Part shown: positions 5,973 to 12,721 of the stretch, in pieces | How the letters are laid out: each line of letters starts with the position of its first letter | How positions within the stretch are numbered: the stretch's first letter is position 1 | Origin: an uncultured Pseudoxanthomonas sp. | GTDB taxonomy: Bacteria; Pseudomonadota; Gammaproteobacteria; Xanthomonadales; Xanthomonadaceae | Direction of reading: 5' to 3' | Assembly (NCBI RefSeq): GCF_946886695.1 | Contig: NZ_CAMPJD010000068.1 | Coordinates: 1 to 15,863 of the forward strand | Length of the DNA stretch: 15,863 nucleotides | Notes under the pieces: generated by a model | Told to the model about the DNA's origin: nothing | What the model saw: only the letters and a program-made list of their open reading frames with translations | The model's database searches: none | Position numbers and translations under genes: made by a program

Positions 5973-7727
5973 TCACGGGTTGGTGTCGACGCGCAAGACC
6001 GGATAGAGCCGATAGCGTTCGTCCCATGACGGGTGTCGACGGTAGAAGAATTCGAGCCGCGCAGCGGGATCGTCGGAGAAGGCTTTGTCTTCACGCAGCC
6101 GGCGTTCGAACTCGGCCTTCACGGCGGGGTCGCGCAACATCTCGCGCGCCACGCTCTCGGCCACATAGTCTTCCATGTATTCCTTGCGCTCGAACGCATT
6201 GTTGAAGCGGCCCCAGGCGAGCAGAGAATCGGGCGCCTGTGGTTCAAGCAGCGCCATGACCAGACGCGACTTCGCCTGCGCGATGGGCACGAACAGCGTG
6301 CCGGCCGGCATGCTGCGTGCTTCCTGCTTCCAGTCGCCTTCCACCGTCAGGCGCTGGCGGGCTTCCACCGGGCCGCTGCCGAAGCTGGTTTTCGTAGCGC
6401 GAAACGCGGCCACGTCACCCTGCCAGGGTTTGCCCAGGAGGCGATATTCCACGCCATGCGTCTTCAGCACATCGGCGACCCAGGACGCCTCTGCGGCAGG
6501 CACCAGGTAGCCCGCTCCGGGCGCATCGATGACGAGGGCGGGTCGGATGTCATCCTTCAGCGGCACCTTCCAGAGCTGCGGTGTTGTTTCGTCGTAGCGC
6601 GTCATCAGTGCGCCGGATACATCCGATCGGGTCCGCGTGTAGGCGTATCCGCGAAAATCCACGGTACGTGCGGCGGGCGCGGCCGCATAGGTCAGCGGCT
6701 CGGTGTGGCCGGCGAGTTGCGCGGCGGCGGCATCGGCATTCCGTGCACTGGCGAGCCAATCGCTGCCGTGCGCCGCAACCTGTTCGAGTACCGACACCAC
6801 CGTGTTGCGGGTGATCTTCACCCGTACCGGGTACTCCTTCCAGGAATGCGTTTCGACCAGCATCGCGATGCGGTTGCGGAGCAGGAAGTAGCCATGCGAG
6901 AAGCGCGGCGGCGCCACGCTGTCCTCGAAGCCCGAAGTCGGATCGTCACTGACGACGAAGGATGGGTAGTAGGGGAGGGGCAGCGAACCCTGCGCGGCGA
7001 GATCGCCGATCACCGACGTCCGGAGGGCCAAGCCTGCCTGCCTCAGCCCCGCATCGCCGGCATGCACGGGCTCGACCTGGATGGAGATGTCGTGCTCGAA
7101 CTGCGCGCCGTTGGTCGCGTGCAGGTCCACCGTGACCAATGGGTCCCAGCGCTGCACGAGCTGCAGCATCGCCTGCATCTCCGGGGTGTCGGCTTTCAGG
7201 TAGTCGCGGTTGAGGTTGAAGTTCTGCGCGGTGGTGCGCCAGCCCATCTCCTTCGGGCCGCGCTGGTTGGGCCGGTTCCATGCGCCGAAGCGCTCGTGGC
7301 CATCCACGTTGAACACCGGCACGAACAGCCACACCTGCTTGTCCAGCGCGCCGTTCGCTGCTTTGCCTTCCAGCACCTCGCGCAGCGCCAGGAAGCCGGC
7401 GTCCTTGCCGTCGATCTCGCCGGCATGGATGCCGCCCTGCACCAGCACGACGGGGAGTCCGCGCTTGCGTGCCAGGTCCGGCGTCAGCGCGCCACTGGTC
7501 GAGGCCACCAGCATTTTCATCGGGCGTCCCTCTGGCGAGGTGCCGAAGGTGTGGCAGCGCACCGCCTTGGGGTATTGGCGCGCAAACGCCTCGCACAACG
7601 CAATGACCTCGTCGTAGCGCCCGGTTTCAACGAACCCCGAGCGCTCCGAGATGGTGGTTGGGGAAGGTGTGGCATGCATCAGTGGTGCGAAGGCCAGCAG
7701 CAACACGGCAGAGAGGGCGCGCAGCAT
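5973..7727 (-). CDS. Secreted M14-family zinc carboxypeptidase
   Basis: This 584-residue protein starts with a signal peptide (MLRALSAVLLLAFAPLMHA, cleavage near 19), so it acts in the periplasm or outside. The M14 zinc site is clear: H101 and E104 in GGIHAGEIDGKD, and H203 in VTVDLHATNG. NLNRDY (171-176) supplies the substrate-binding Asn/Arg pair. VETHS (291-295), with E292, fits the catalytic glutamate. The catalytic domain spans roughly 35-330, and the remaining 250 residues form a C-terminal region I do not recognise. The start was chosen for the signal peptide and AGGA 8 bases upstream, rather than an in-frame ATG 42 bases earlier. Substrates are probably peptides, or peptidoglycan peptides as an alternative. 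It is divergent from a peptide transporter gene across 149 bases. Confidence 0.92.
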   Translation of the reverse strand: MLRALSAVLLLAFAPLMHATPSPTTISERSGFVETGRYDEVIALCEAFARQYPKAVRCHTFGTSPEGRPMKMLVASTSGALTPDLARKRGLPVVLVQGGIHAGEIDGKDAGFLALREVLEGKAANGALDKQVWLFVPVFNVDGHERFGAWNRPNQRGPKEMGWRTTAQNFNLNRDYLKADTPEMQAMLQLVQRWDPLVTVDLHATNGAQFEHDISIQVEPVHAGDAGLRQAGLALRTSVIGDLAAQGSLPLPYYPSFVVSDDPTSGFEDSVAPPRFSHGYFLLRNRIAMLVETHSWKEYPVRVKITRNTVVSVLEQVAAHGSDWLASARNADAAAAQLAGHTEPLTYAAAPAARTVDFRGYAYTRTRSDVSGALMTRYDETTPQLWKVPLKDDIRPALVIDAPGAGYLVPAAEASWVADVLKTHGVEYRLLGKPWQGDVAAFRATKTSFGSGPVEARQRLTVEGDWKQEARSMPAGTLFVPIAQAKSRLVMALLEPQAPDSLLAWGRFNNAFERKEYMEDYVAESVAREMLRDPAVKAEFERRLREDKAFSDDPAARLEFFYRRHPSWDERYRLYPVLRVDTNP

Positions 7728-7761
7728 GGAAAAATCCTGAACAGGGCAGGGGCGAATGATG

Positions 7762-7814
7762 CCGCGCAATCGCGGTCAGTCCCAGTCCCCGTTGTCCGCG
7801 TGTCCGGCACGCGG
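7762..7814. promoter_or_regulatory. Two GC palindromes in the divergent carboxypeptidase/POT control region
   Basis: CCGCG-caat-CGCGG (7762-7775) and CCGCGTG-tccgg-CACGCGG (7796-7814) are perfect palindromes that share the half-site CCGCG. Their left ends are 34 bases apart. They lie in the only non-coding DNA between two divergent genes, so they could be paired operator sites. In GC-rich DNA one such palindrome can arise by chance. Confidence 0.4.
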
Positions 7815-7847
7815 GTGGTTCGACCCTGTGCGGGCGGATACGGTAAC

Positions 7848-7871
7848 CTTCCGGGACTTTTTCACCGGAAG
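7848..7871 (+). promoter_or_regulatory. Hairpin covering the ribosome binding site of the POT gene
   Basis: CTTCCGG (7848-7854) pairs exactly with CCGGAAG (7865-7871) around a U-rich 10-base loop. The right arm contains GGAAG, the only Shine-Dalgarno-like sequence before the ATG at 7877. In the mRNA the ribosome site would be paired, which could limit or regulate initiation. Confidence 0.5.
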
Positions 7872-7876
7872 ATCGG

Positions 7877-9493
7877 ATGAGCACGACCGCAGAAGCCAGC
7901 CAGGGCCGCATGCCCCGCCAGATTCCCTACATCATCGGCAACGAGGCGTGCGAACGGTTCAGTTTCTACGGGATGCGCAACATCCTGGTGCCATTCCTGA
8001 TCAGTTCGGTGCTGCTGGCCTACCTGCCGGACCAGGCGGCGCGCGAAGGCGCGGCCAAGGATCTGTTCCACAGCTTCGTCATCGGCGTGTACTTCTTCCC
8101 GCTGCTCGGTGGCTGGCTGTCGGACCGCTACTTCGGCAAGTACAACACCGTCCTTTGGTTCTCGCTGATCTACTGCGCCGGCCACGCCTGCCTTGCGATG
8201 TTCGAAAGCCACGCGACCGGTTTCTACACCGGCCTGTTCCTGATCGCACTGGGCTCGGGTGGGATAAAACCCCTCGTGGTGACGTTCTGCGGTGACCAGT
8301 TCGACCAGACCAACAAGAGCAAGGCGAAGGTGGTCTTCGATGCGTTCTACTGGATCATCAACTTCGGTTCGTTCTTCGCTTCGCTGCTGATGCCGCTGGT
8401 GTTGAACAGCTGGGGTCCGGCGTGGGCCTTCGGCATCCCCGGCATTCTGATGTTCATCGCCACGCTGATTTTCTGGGCCGGACGCAGGAAGTACGTCAAT
8501 GTGCCGCCGTCACGCGGCAACGATCCGGATTCGTTCCTCAACATTGTCCGCAGCGCCCTGTTGGGCAATGAGCGTGGCATCGGCACGCTGGTGGCCGCTG
8601 TGGGCGTGATCGGTGGCGGGGTGATGTTGCTGTTGTGGGCGCTGAAGTTCGCCGGTGTCGCACTGTGGCCCGAAGCATGGGGATTCGTCATCACCGCCTG
8701 CCTGGCGCTGGGCGCGGTGATCGCCGGCGTCGGTTTCGGTGCATCGCTCCAACTTGAGTCTGCGCGCGGCATGCATCCTGACGCGGCCATCGAAGGCGTG
8801 CGTTCCGTGCTGCGCATCCTGATCGTGTTCGCGCTGGTGACGCCGTTCTGGTCGCTGTTCGACCAGAAGGCATCGACCTGGGTCATCCAGGGCAAGGCGA
8901 TGCAGATTCCGCATGACCTGTGGTGGTGGCCGAGCCGGCTGGTGAAGGACGCCACGCAGATGCAGGCGTTGAATCCGCTGATGGTCATGCTGCTGATTCC
9001 GTTCAACAACCTCGTGCTGTATCCGGCGCTGCGCCGGATGGGCTTCAACGTCACCGCGCTGCGGCGGATGGGATGGGGCATCGCCATCTCCGCGCTGTCG
9101 TGGGTCGTGGCCGGCCTGCTGCAGTTGCAGATGGACGATGGTCAGCAGGTGTCCCTGGCCTGGCAGACCCTGCCATACCTGCTGCTGACGTTCGGTGAAG
9201 TACTGGTATCTGCGACCGCGCTTGAGTTCGCCTACAGCCAGGCACCGATGGCGATGAAGGGCGTGATCATGGCGTTCTGGTACCTGACGAGCACCTTCGG
9301 CGGGTTGTGGGTCTTGCTGACCAACGCCAGCGTGCGCGACCCGGCAGTGATCGGCTGGATCCAGACACAGGGCTGGACCGAGAACGCGTTCCTGATGTTC
9401 TTCTTCGCCGGTTTCGCTTTCGTGGCGGCATTGGCATTCGCGCTGTACGCGCGTACGTATCCCATGCAGGACAACTACCGCACCGCGGCGTAA
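7877..9493 (+). CDS. POT/PTR2 family proton-dependent oligopeptide transporter
   Basis: This 538-residue inner-membrane protein of the major facilitator superfamily imports di- or tripeptides with protons. The POT motif NEACERFSFYG (22-32) carries the ExxER signature. GSGGIKP (126-132) with FCGDQFDQTN (137-146) is the first PTR2 signature, and FDAFYWIINFGS (154-165) the second. More than ten hydrophobic segments are visible. The length exceeds E. coli DtpA (about 500) and fits the longer branch common in xanthomonads. The ATG lies 5 bases after GGAAG, which is paired in a hairpin. It is divergent from the M14 carboxypeptidase, which suggests linked peptide use, and the rhomboid gene follows after 9 bases. 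The substrate range is inferred from the family. Confidence 0.95.
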   Translation: MSTTAEASQGRMPRQIPYIIGNEACERFSFYGMRNILVPFLISSVLLAYLPDQAAREGAAKDLFHSFVIGVYFFPLLGGWLSDRYFGKYNTVLWFSLIYCAGHACLAMFESHATGFYTGLFLIALGSGGIKPLVVTFCGDQFDQTNKSKAKVVFDAFYWIINFGSFFASLLMPLVLNSWGPAWAFGIPGILMFIATLIFWAGRRKYVNVPPSRGNDPDSFLNIVRSALLGNERGIGTLVAAVGVIGGGVMLLLWALKFAGVALWPEAWGFVITACLALGAVIAGVGFGASLQLESARGMHPDAAIEGVRSVLRILIVFALVTPFWSLFDQKASTWVIQGKAMQIPHDLWWWPSRLVKDATQMQALNPLMVMLLIPFNNLVLYPALRRMGFNVTALRRMGWGIAISALSWVVAGLLQLQMDDGQQVSLAWQTLPYLLLTFGEVLVSATALEFAYSQAPMAMKGVIMAFWYLTSTFGGLWVLLTNASVRDPAVIGWIQTQGWTENAFLMFFFAGFAFVAALAFALYARTYPMQDNYRTAA

Positions 9494-9502
9494 GGACGAG
9501 GG

Positions 9503-10120
9503 ATGAGCGCACCCATTACCCTGCTGCTGATCGCAGTGACCTGCGTGGTCAGCTTCATCGCATTCCGCACGCCGTCACTGCTGATGCGGCTCATCTTGTG
9601 GCCGCCCGCGATCCACCGGCACCGCCAGTACGACCGGCTGGTCACCTACGGGTTCATCCACGCGGATTTCTGGCACCTGCTGTTCAACATGTTCACGCTG
9701 TTTTTCTTCGGTCGCCTGATGGAACAGGTGATCACCCAGATCAGCGGCAGTCGGCTGACCTTCGTCGCTTTCTATTTCTCTGCGTTGGTGGTGTCCATCC
9801 TGCCGACCTACCTGAAGCACCAGAACGACCCCAACTACCGCAGCCTGGGTGCCTCTGGTGCGGTATCGGCGGTGCTGTTCTCCTACATCCTGATCGACCC
9901 GTGGGCGCGGATAGGCGTGTTCTTCATCCCCATGCCCGCCATCGTGTTTGCCGTGCTCTACATCGCGTACAGCATCTGGATGGACCGTCGCGGCGGGGAC
10001 AACATCAACCACGGCGCGCATCTGGCAGGTGCCGCTTACGGCGTGCTGTTCCTCGCGGCGATGGAGCCTCGCGTGCTGGGCCATTTCCTGGATGCGTTGT
10101 CGCAGCCAAGCTTCGGTTAA
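9503..10120 (+). CDS. Rhomboid family intramembrane serine protease
   Basis: This is a 205-residue membrane protein with about six helices. The catalytic dyad is present: S118 in GASGAVSA (116-123) and H173 in HGAHLAGAAYG (170-180). HADFWHLLFNMF (53-64) supplies the family's oxyanion-side residues H58 and N62. Rhomboids cut transmembrane segments of other membrane proteins; no substrate is evident here. It has no extra N-terminal cytosolic domain, unlike E. coli GlpG. It begins 9 bases after the POT stop with a purine-rich site (AGGACGAGGG) inside that gap, so the two genes almost certainly share a transcript. Confidence 0.95.
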   Translation: MSAPITLLLIAVTCVVSFIAFRTPSLLMRLILWPPAIHRHRQYDRLVTYGFIHADFWHLLFNMFTLFFFGRLMEQVITQISGSRLTFVAFYFSALVVSILPTYLKHQNDPNYRSLGASGAVSAVLFSYILIDPWARIGVFFIPMPAIVFAVLYIAYSIWMDRRGGDNINHGAHLAGAAYGVLFLAAMEPRVLGHFLDALSQPSFG

Positions 10121-10133
10121 GCCGTCATTGCGG

Positions 10134-10151
10134 CAGCGCTCACCTGCGCTG
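10134..10151 (+). terminator. Hairpin after the rhomboid gene
   Basis: CAGCGC-tcacct-GCGCTG is a 6-bp perfect stem with a 6-base loop, 13 bases after the rhomboid stop. No T-run follows, so termination is only possible and would be weak. Confidence 0.35.
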
Positions 10152-10175
10152 AAGGTCCTGCGTGTTATCCCGGTG

Positions 10176-10194
10176 CCACGTTTCACACGTGGAG
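10176..10194 (+). promoter_or_regulatory. Hairpin overlapping the ribosome binding site of the histone-like gene
   Basis: CCACGT (10176-10181) pairs with ACGTGG (10187-10192) around a 5-base loop. The last two bases of the right arm are the first two of GGAG (10191-10194), the Shine-Dalgarno 6 bases before the ATG at 10201. It may mask the ribosome site in part. A stem of this size may also be chance. Confidence 0.38.
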
Positions 10195-10200
10195 CAGGGC

Positions 10201-10959
10201 ATGGCAACCGCAAAGACACGCAAGGTGACCCGCAAGACCGCGAGCAAGGCCGCCACGAAGAAAGCGCCAGCCAGCAAGGCCGCGAAGAATGCGCCGACAA
10301 GGAAGATGGCGAAGAAGGTGGTCAGGAAGGCAGTGGCGAGCACGACCAAGGCAGCGCGCAAGACCGCGGCCGGCCCGTCGGCCACGAAGCAGGCAACGTC
10401 GCGCGCCAGTGCAGGGAAGGCGGGCACGACCAAAGAGCGGGTAGCGGCAAAGAAGGTGGCGACGAAGAGGGGCGCGACCAAGAAGATCGCTGCCAAAAAG
10501 GTCGCTACAAAAAAGGCAGCGGTGAGAAAGACGGCAGTCAAGGTTGTCGACGCCCGTCCGGCACGCAAGAACACGGCGAAGAAGGTTGCGGGCAAATCCA
10601 CGGCAAGACCCGTCAAGAAGGTGGCGGGCAGCTCGGCGGGGTCACGGACCGTGGATAAGCCTGTGCGCAAGACCCCGGCCCGCAAACGCGCGCCGCGCAG
10701 GATCACGCCGACGCAGGCACTGGAAACGGCACGTGCGTTGCTGGAACAGAAGCACGAACTGGATCGGCAATCCGCACCGTGGCAACAGATCGATCACCAT
10801 GATCACGGCGCGGCGCCGGACGCGGGATTCGTCTCTTCTGAAGCTGCGGGCAAGGCGCTGGAACTGCATGCTGCCGAAAGCCGGATGAAAGCCATCCAGG
10901 GCAGCTCTGGAACGCAGGATCGGCGCAATCAGGGCAAGCGCGACCATCGCGGCGAGTGA
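10201..10959 (+). CDS. Histone H1-like Lys/Ala-rich DNA-binding protein with C-terminal helical domain
   Basis: This 252-residue protein is very basic. Residues 1-167 are low-complexity, built of repeats such as KKVATK, KKIAAKK and RKTA, like the C-terminal tail of eukaryotic histone H1 or bacterial H1-like proteins (AlgP, Hc1 types). Such tails bind and condense DNA in the nucleoid. Residues 168-233 differ: RITPTQALETARALLEQKHELDRQSAPWQ and SEAAGKALELHAAESRMKAIQG look helical and mixed in charge. A His/Asp patch (HHDHG, 199-203) lies between, and the tail is again polar. I recall similar C-termini in xanthomonad histone-like proteins, but the role of this module is unknown. The chosen ATG has GGAG 6 bases upstream; the in-frame ATG at 10162 has no such support. 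It lies 80 bases after the rhomboid gene and probably has its own promoter. Confidence 0.88.
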   Translation: MATAKTRKVTRKTASKAATKKAPASKAAKNAPTRKMAKKVVRKAVASTTKAARKTAAGPSATKQATSRASAGKAGTTKERVAAKKVATKRGATKKIAAKKVATKKAAVRKTAVKVVDARPARKNTAKKVAGKSTARPVKKVAGSSAGSRTVDKPVRKTPARKRAPRRITPTQALETARALLEQKHELDRQSAPWQQIDHHDHGAAPDAGFVSSEAAGKALELHAAESRMKAIQGSSGTQDRRNQGKRDHRGE

Positions 10960-11031
10960 TCGCCACGGCGTGGAGAAAAGTCAGGAGGGAGTTCCGTGCT
11001 GCGTGCGTCAGACGATGCAGCCGGGACGGGA

Positions 11032-11081
11032 CTCCGGCGCGGCAGTCACACCCGAAGGCGGACCCCTGCGCCGCGCCGGAG
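11032..11081. terminator. Long inverted repeat between the convergent histone-like and 67-residue genes
   Basis: CTCCGGCGCGGC (11032-11043) and GCCGCGCCGGAG (11070-11081) form a perfect 12-bp stem with a 26-base loop. It stands between two converging genes, where it could end both transcripts. There is no T-run. The rest of 10960-11104 shows no gene. Confidence 0.5.
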
Positions 11082-11104
11082 CACCCGGTAGAAAGGTTGT
11101 GCCG

Positions 11105-11308
11105 TCAATCCATCAGAGAATGCACGGCGTGGACGCCGGCGGTGTCACTGCTGGAGTAGGTGGACATCAGGCGCTCGTACACGGCGTTGTTCAGGCGCTC
11201 GAACTCCCAGTCCTTGGTATGGCCGGTGACGGTGAGCTGGTACAGGCCTTCCAGCAGAGTGAAATCGCTGGCGCTGGAGACGTCGGGCAGTTCTTCGGTC
11301 AGGCTCAT
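11105..11308 (-). CDS. Small hypothetical protein, 67 residues
   Basis: I do not recognise a family. The protein is acidic, soluble and without signal or membrane segment: MSLTEELPDVSSASDFTLLEG, then LYQLTVTGHTKDWEFERLNNAVYERLMSTYSS and a tail ending HSLMD. The middle looks helical. This start was chosen because GGAG lies 7 bases upstream; an in-frame ATG 45 bases earlier lacks a ribosome site. It is a single gene that converges on the histone-like gene and is divergent from the GNAT gene across about 200 bases. The coherent amphipathic sequence and the good ribosome site favour a real gene over a chance frame. Confidence 0.65.
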   Translation of the reverse strand: MSLTEELPDVSSASDFTLLEGLYQLTVTGHTKDWEFERLNNAVYERLMSTYSSSDTAGVHAVHSLMD

Positions 11309-11460
11309 GGCGGGCTCCGGATTGCGGGTCGTTTGAGCCGTATCACGCAGCAATCATGCCAACATGTGTTTTGCCAACTTCGTCACGTTTAATGCTGGCT
11401 TGAAATCCTTCACAAGCATGAATGTGACGCGATGCGTCCAGTTCTGCCGCGGCAGCAGGT

Positions 11461-11481
11461 GGGCATTGGGTCACAATGCCC
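11461..11481 (+). promoter_or_regulatory. Perfect palindrome upstream of the GNAT gene
   Basis: GGGCATTG (11461-11468) and CAATGCCC (11474-11481) are exact reverse complements with a 5-base spacer, 25 bases before the GNAT start. This is the size of a repressor operator, or a leader hairpin. The preceding 11330-11420 is clearly AT-richer than the window and probably holds the promoters for this divergent pair; no convincing -35/-10 pair stands out. Confidence 0.4.
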
Positions 11482-11506
11482 CTGAGCCCCCTGCCACGGA
11501 GACGCC

Positions 11507-11800
11507 ATGACCGGTGACCAGCCCTCCCTCGACCTGCATCACGACCCGGCCGCCCGCCGCTTTGCCGCCCGGCTGGACGGACGGGAAGCCGAACTGCTGT
11601 ATTCGCTGCGCGATGGCCGCATGGTGATCGACCATACCGGCGTACCCGACGCCATCGGCGGGCGCGGTGTGGCCGCTGCCCTGGTGAAGGCCGCGCTGGA
11701 CCACGCGCGGTCGCAGGGGTGGCGTGTCGTGCCCGTGTGTTCGTACTCCGCGGCGTACGTTCAGCGGCATCCTGAGTACGCCGATCTGGTGGATGCGTGA
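11507..11800 (+). CDS. Small GNAT-fold N-acetyltransferase (COG2388/YjdJ type)
   Basis: This 97-residue protein matches the minimal acetyltransferase family of about 90-100 residues. After strands FAARLDGREAELLYSLRDGRMVIDHTGVP (19-47), the acetyl-CoA loop IGGRGVAAALVKAALDHARSQGW (50-72) carries the Q/RxxGxG/A-like motif, here GGRGVA. It is followed by VVPVCSYSAAYVQRHPEYADL (74-94), the signature end of this family. It should bind acetyl-CoA in the cytoplasm; the acceptor is unknown. GGAG (11498-11501) is 5 bases before the ATG. It precedes the DUF3298 lipoprotein gene by 68 bases. Confidence 0.92.
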   Translation: MTGDQPSLDLHHDPAARRFAARLDGREAELLYSLRDGRMVIDHTGVPDAIGGRGVAAALVKAALDHARSQGWRVVPVCSYSAAYVQRHPEYADLVDA

Positions 11801-11829
11801 TGTGTCTGGAGGATGGCAAACGCGCGGCC

Positions 11830-11835
11830 TAGAAT
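11830..11835 (+). promoter_or_regulatory. Candidate -10 box of the DUF3298 lipoprotein gene
   Basis: TAGAAT matches the sigma-70 -10 consensus at five of six places and lies 33 bases before the GTG start. The -35 position (near 11806-11812, ctggagg) is poor. The gene has a strong ribosome site, GGAAGGAG (11853-11860). Confidence 0.35.
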
Positions 11836-11868
11836 GACGGCCATCACACACCCGGAAGGAGCCCGAAC

Positions 11869-12714
11869 GTGTCCCCCAGCATTTCCCGACCCCCATTCCG
11901 CCAGACCAGCCTGCTGTTGATGGCGATCCTGGCCTTGTCCGCCTGCAAGCGGGACGCGGCCGCCCCGCCTACGACCCAAGGGGAGGCGGCCCCGCCCAGC
12001 GCGACGTCCGTGGATGCACCGGCCCTGCCGGTCGAGCTGAAGGATGTCATCGAAAGCACGGACCGTTATGTCGTGGGGATCAGTTATCCGGCCTCGGTCA
12101 ACCGATATCCGGCCCTGGCCAAGGCGCTGTCGGACTATGCGATGGCGGAACGCGCCGAACTGATGGAAGCGGTGGAAGCCTTCGGCAACGACAAGCCCAC
12201 TGCACCGTATGAATTGTCGCTGGCGTTCGAGCAGGTGGTGGATACGCCGCAGATCGTGGCAGTCGCGGCGGACGGCAGCCGTTATACCGGGGGTGCGCAC
12301 GGTCAGCCGCTGATCGCGCGCTTCGTTTGGCTGCCGCAGCAGGACGCAAGGCTGACGGCCGCCGCATTGGTGCCCGGTCCGGAAGGTTGGCGTGCCATCA
12401 GCGACTACGTGCGGGAGCAACTCCACACCGGCGTGGTGACCCGCGCCGATGAGGACGAACTGGCGCCGACGGATCGGGCGGCGCTGATCAAGAGCACTTC
12501 GCGCATGATCGACGAAGGCACCGAGCCCGACGCCGTCAATTTCAGCGAGTTCGTGCCCGTACTCGATGCCGCGGGCCGTATCACGGCACTGCGTTTCGTC
12601 TTCCCGCCTTACCAGGTGGGCCCTTACGCGGACGGTACCCAGGCGGTCGACGTGCCGGCTGCCGTGCTGCTTCCGCACGTCGCACCGGAGTACGCGGGGC
12701 TGTTCGCCCGCTGA
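11869..12714 (+). CDS. RsiV-like lipoprotein (DUF4163/DUF3298)
   Basis: This 281-residue lipoprotein starts at GTG, fixed by GGAAGGAG 8 bases upstream. A signal segment (SLLLMAILALSAC) ends in the lipobox LSAC with the lipidated Cys at 26. A Pro/Ala/Thr linker (27-53) follows. The globular part (56-278) has the DUF3298 marks: an N-terminal YVVGISYPASVNRYPALAKALSDYAM region, TGGAHGQP (140-147) and FPPYQVGPYADG (245-256). The same domain forms the extracellular lysozyme-binding part of Bacillus RsiV, but there is no anti-sigma domain and no sigma-factor gene nearby. It probably sits in the outer membrane facing the periplasm; its ligand is unknown. The cfa-like gene begins 7 bases after its stop. 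Confidence 0.9.
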   Translation: MSPSISRPPFRQTSLLLMAILALSACKRDAAAPPTTQGEAAPPSATSVDAPALPVELKDVIESTDRYVVGISYPASVNRYPALAKALSDYAMAERAELMEAVEAFGNDKPTAPYELSLAFEQVVDTPQIVAVAADGSRYTGGAHGQPLIARFVWLPQQDARLTAAALVPGPEGWRAISDYVREQLHTGVVTRADEDELAPTDRAALIKSTSRMIDEGTEPDAVNFSEFVPVLDAAGRITALRFVFPPYQVGPYADGTQAVDVPAAVLLPHVAPEYAGLFAR

Positions 12715-12721
12715 TGCCACG

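Noticed and set aside
6033..7880. Very long plus-strand open frame (615 codons) opposite the carboxypeptidase gene, ending in ATGA with the POT start
   Set aside because: It is the antisense of a well-supported M14 gene, its translation is His/Arg/Gly-rich without any known motif, and GC-rich DNA often leaves such frames open.
11317..11333. Possible sigma-54 promoter on the minus strand before the 67-residue gene (TTGGCA with a GG-N10-GC spacing)
   Set aside because: The -12 element is poor (CTGC for TTGC), and no enhancer-binding site or activator gene is visible.
11869..12714. Anti-sigma factor RsiV
   Set aside because: Only the extracellular DUF3298 part is present; there is no N-terminal anti-sigma domain, no single transmembrane helix of that kind, and no ECF sigma gene nearby.
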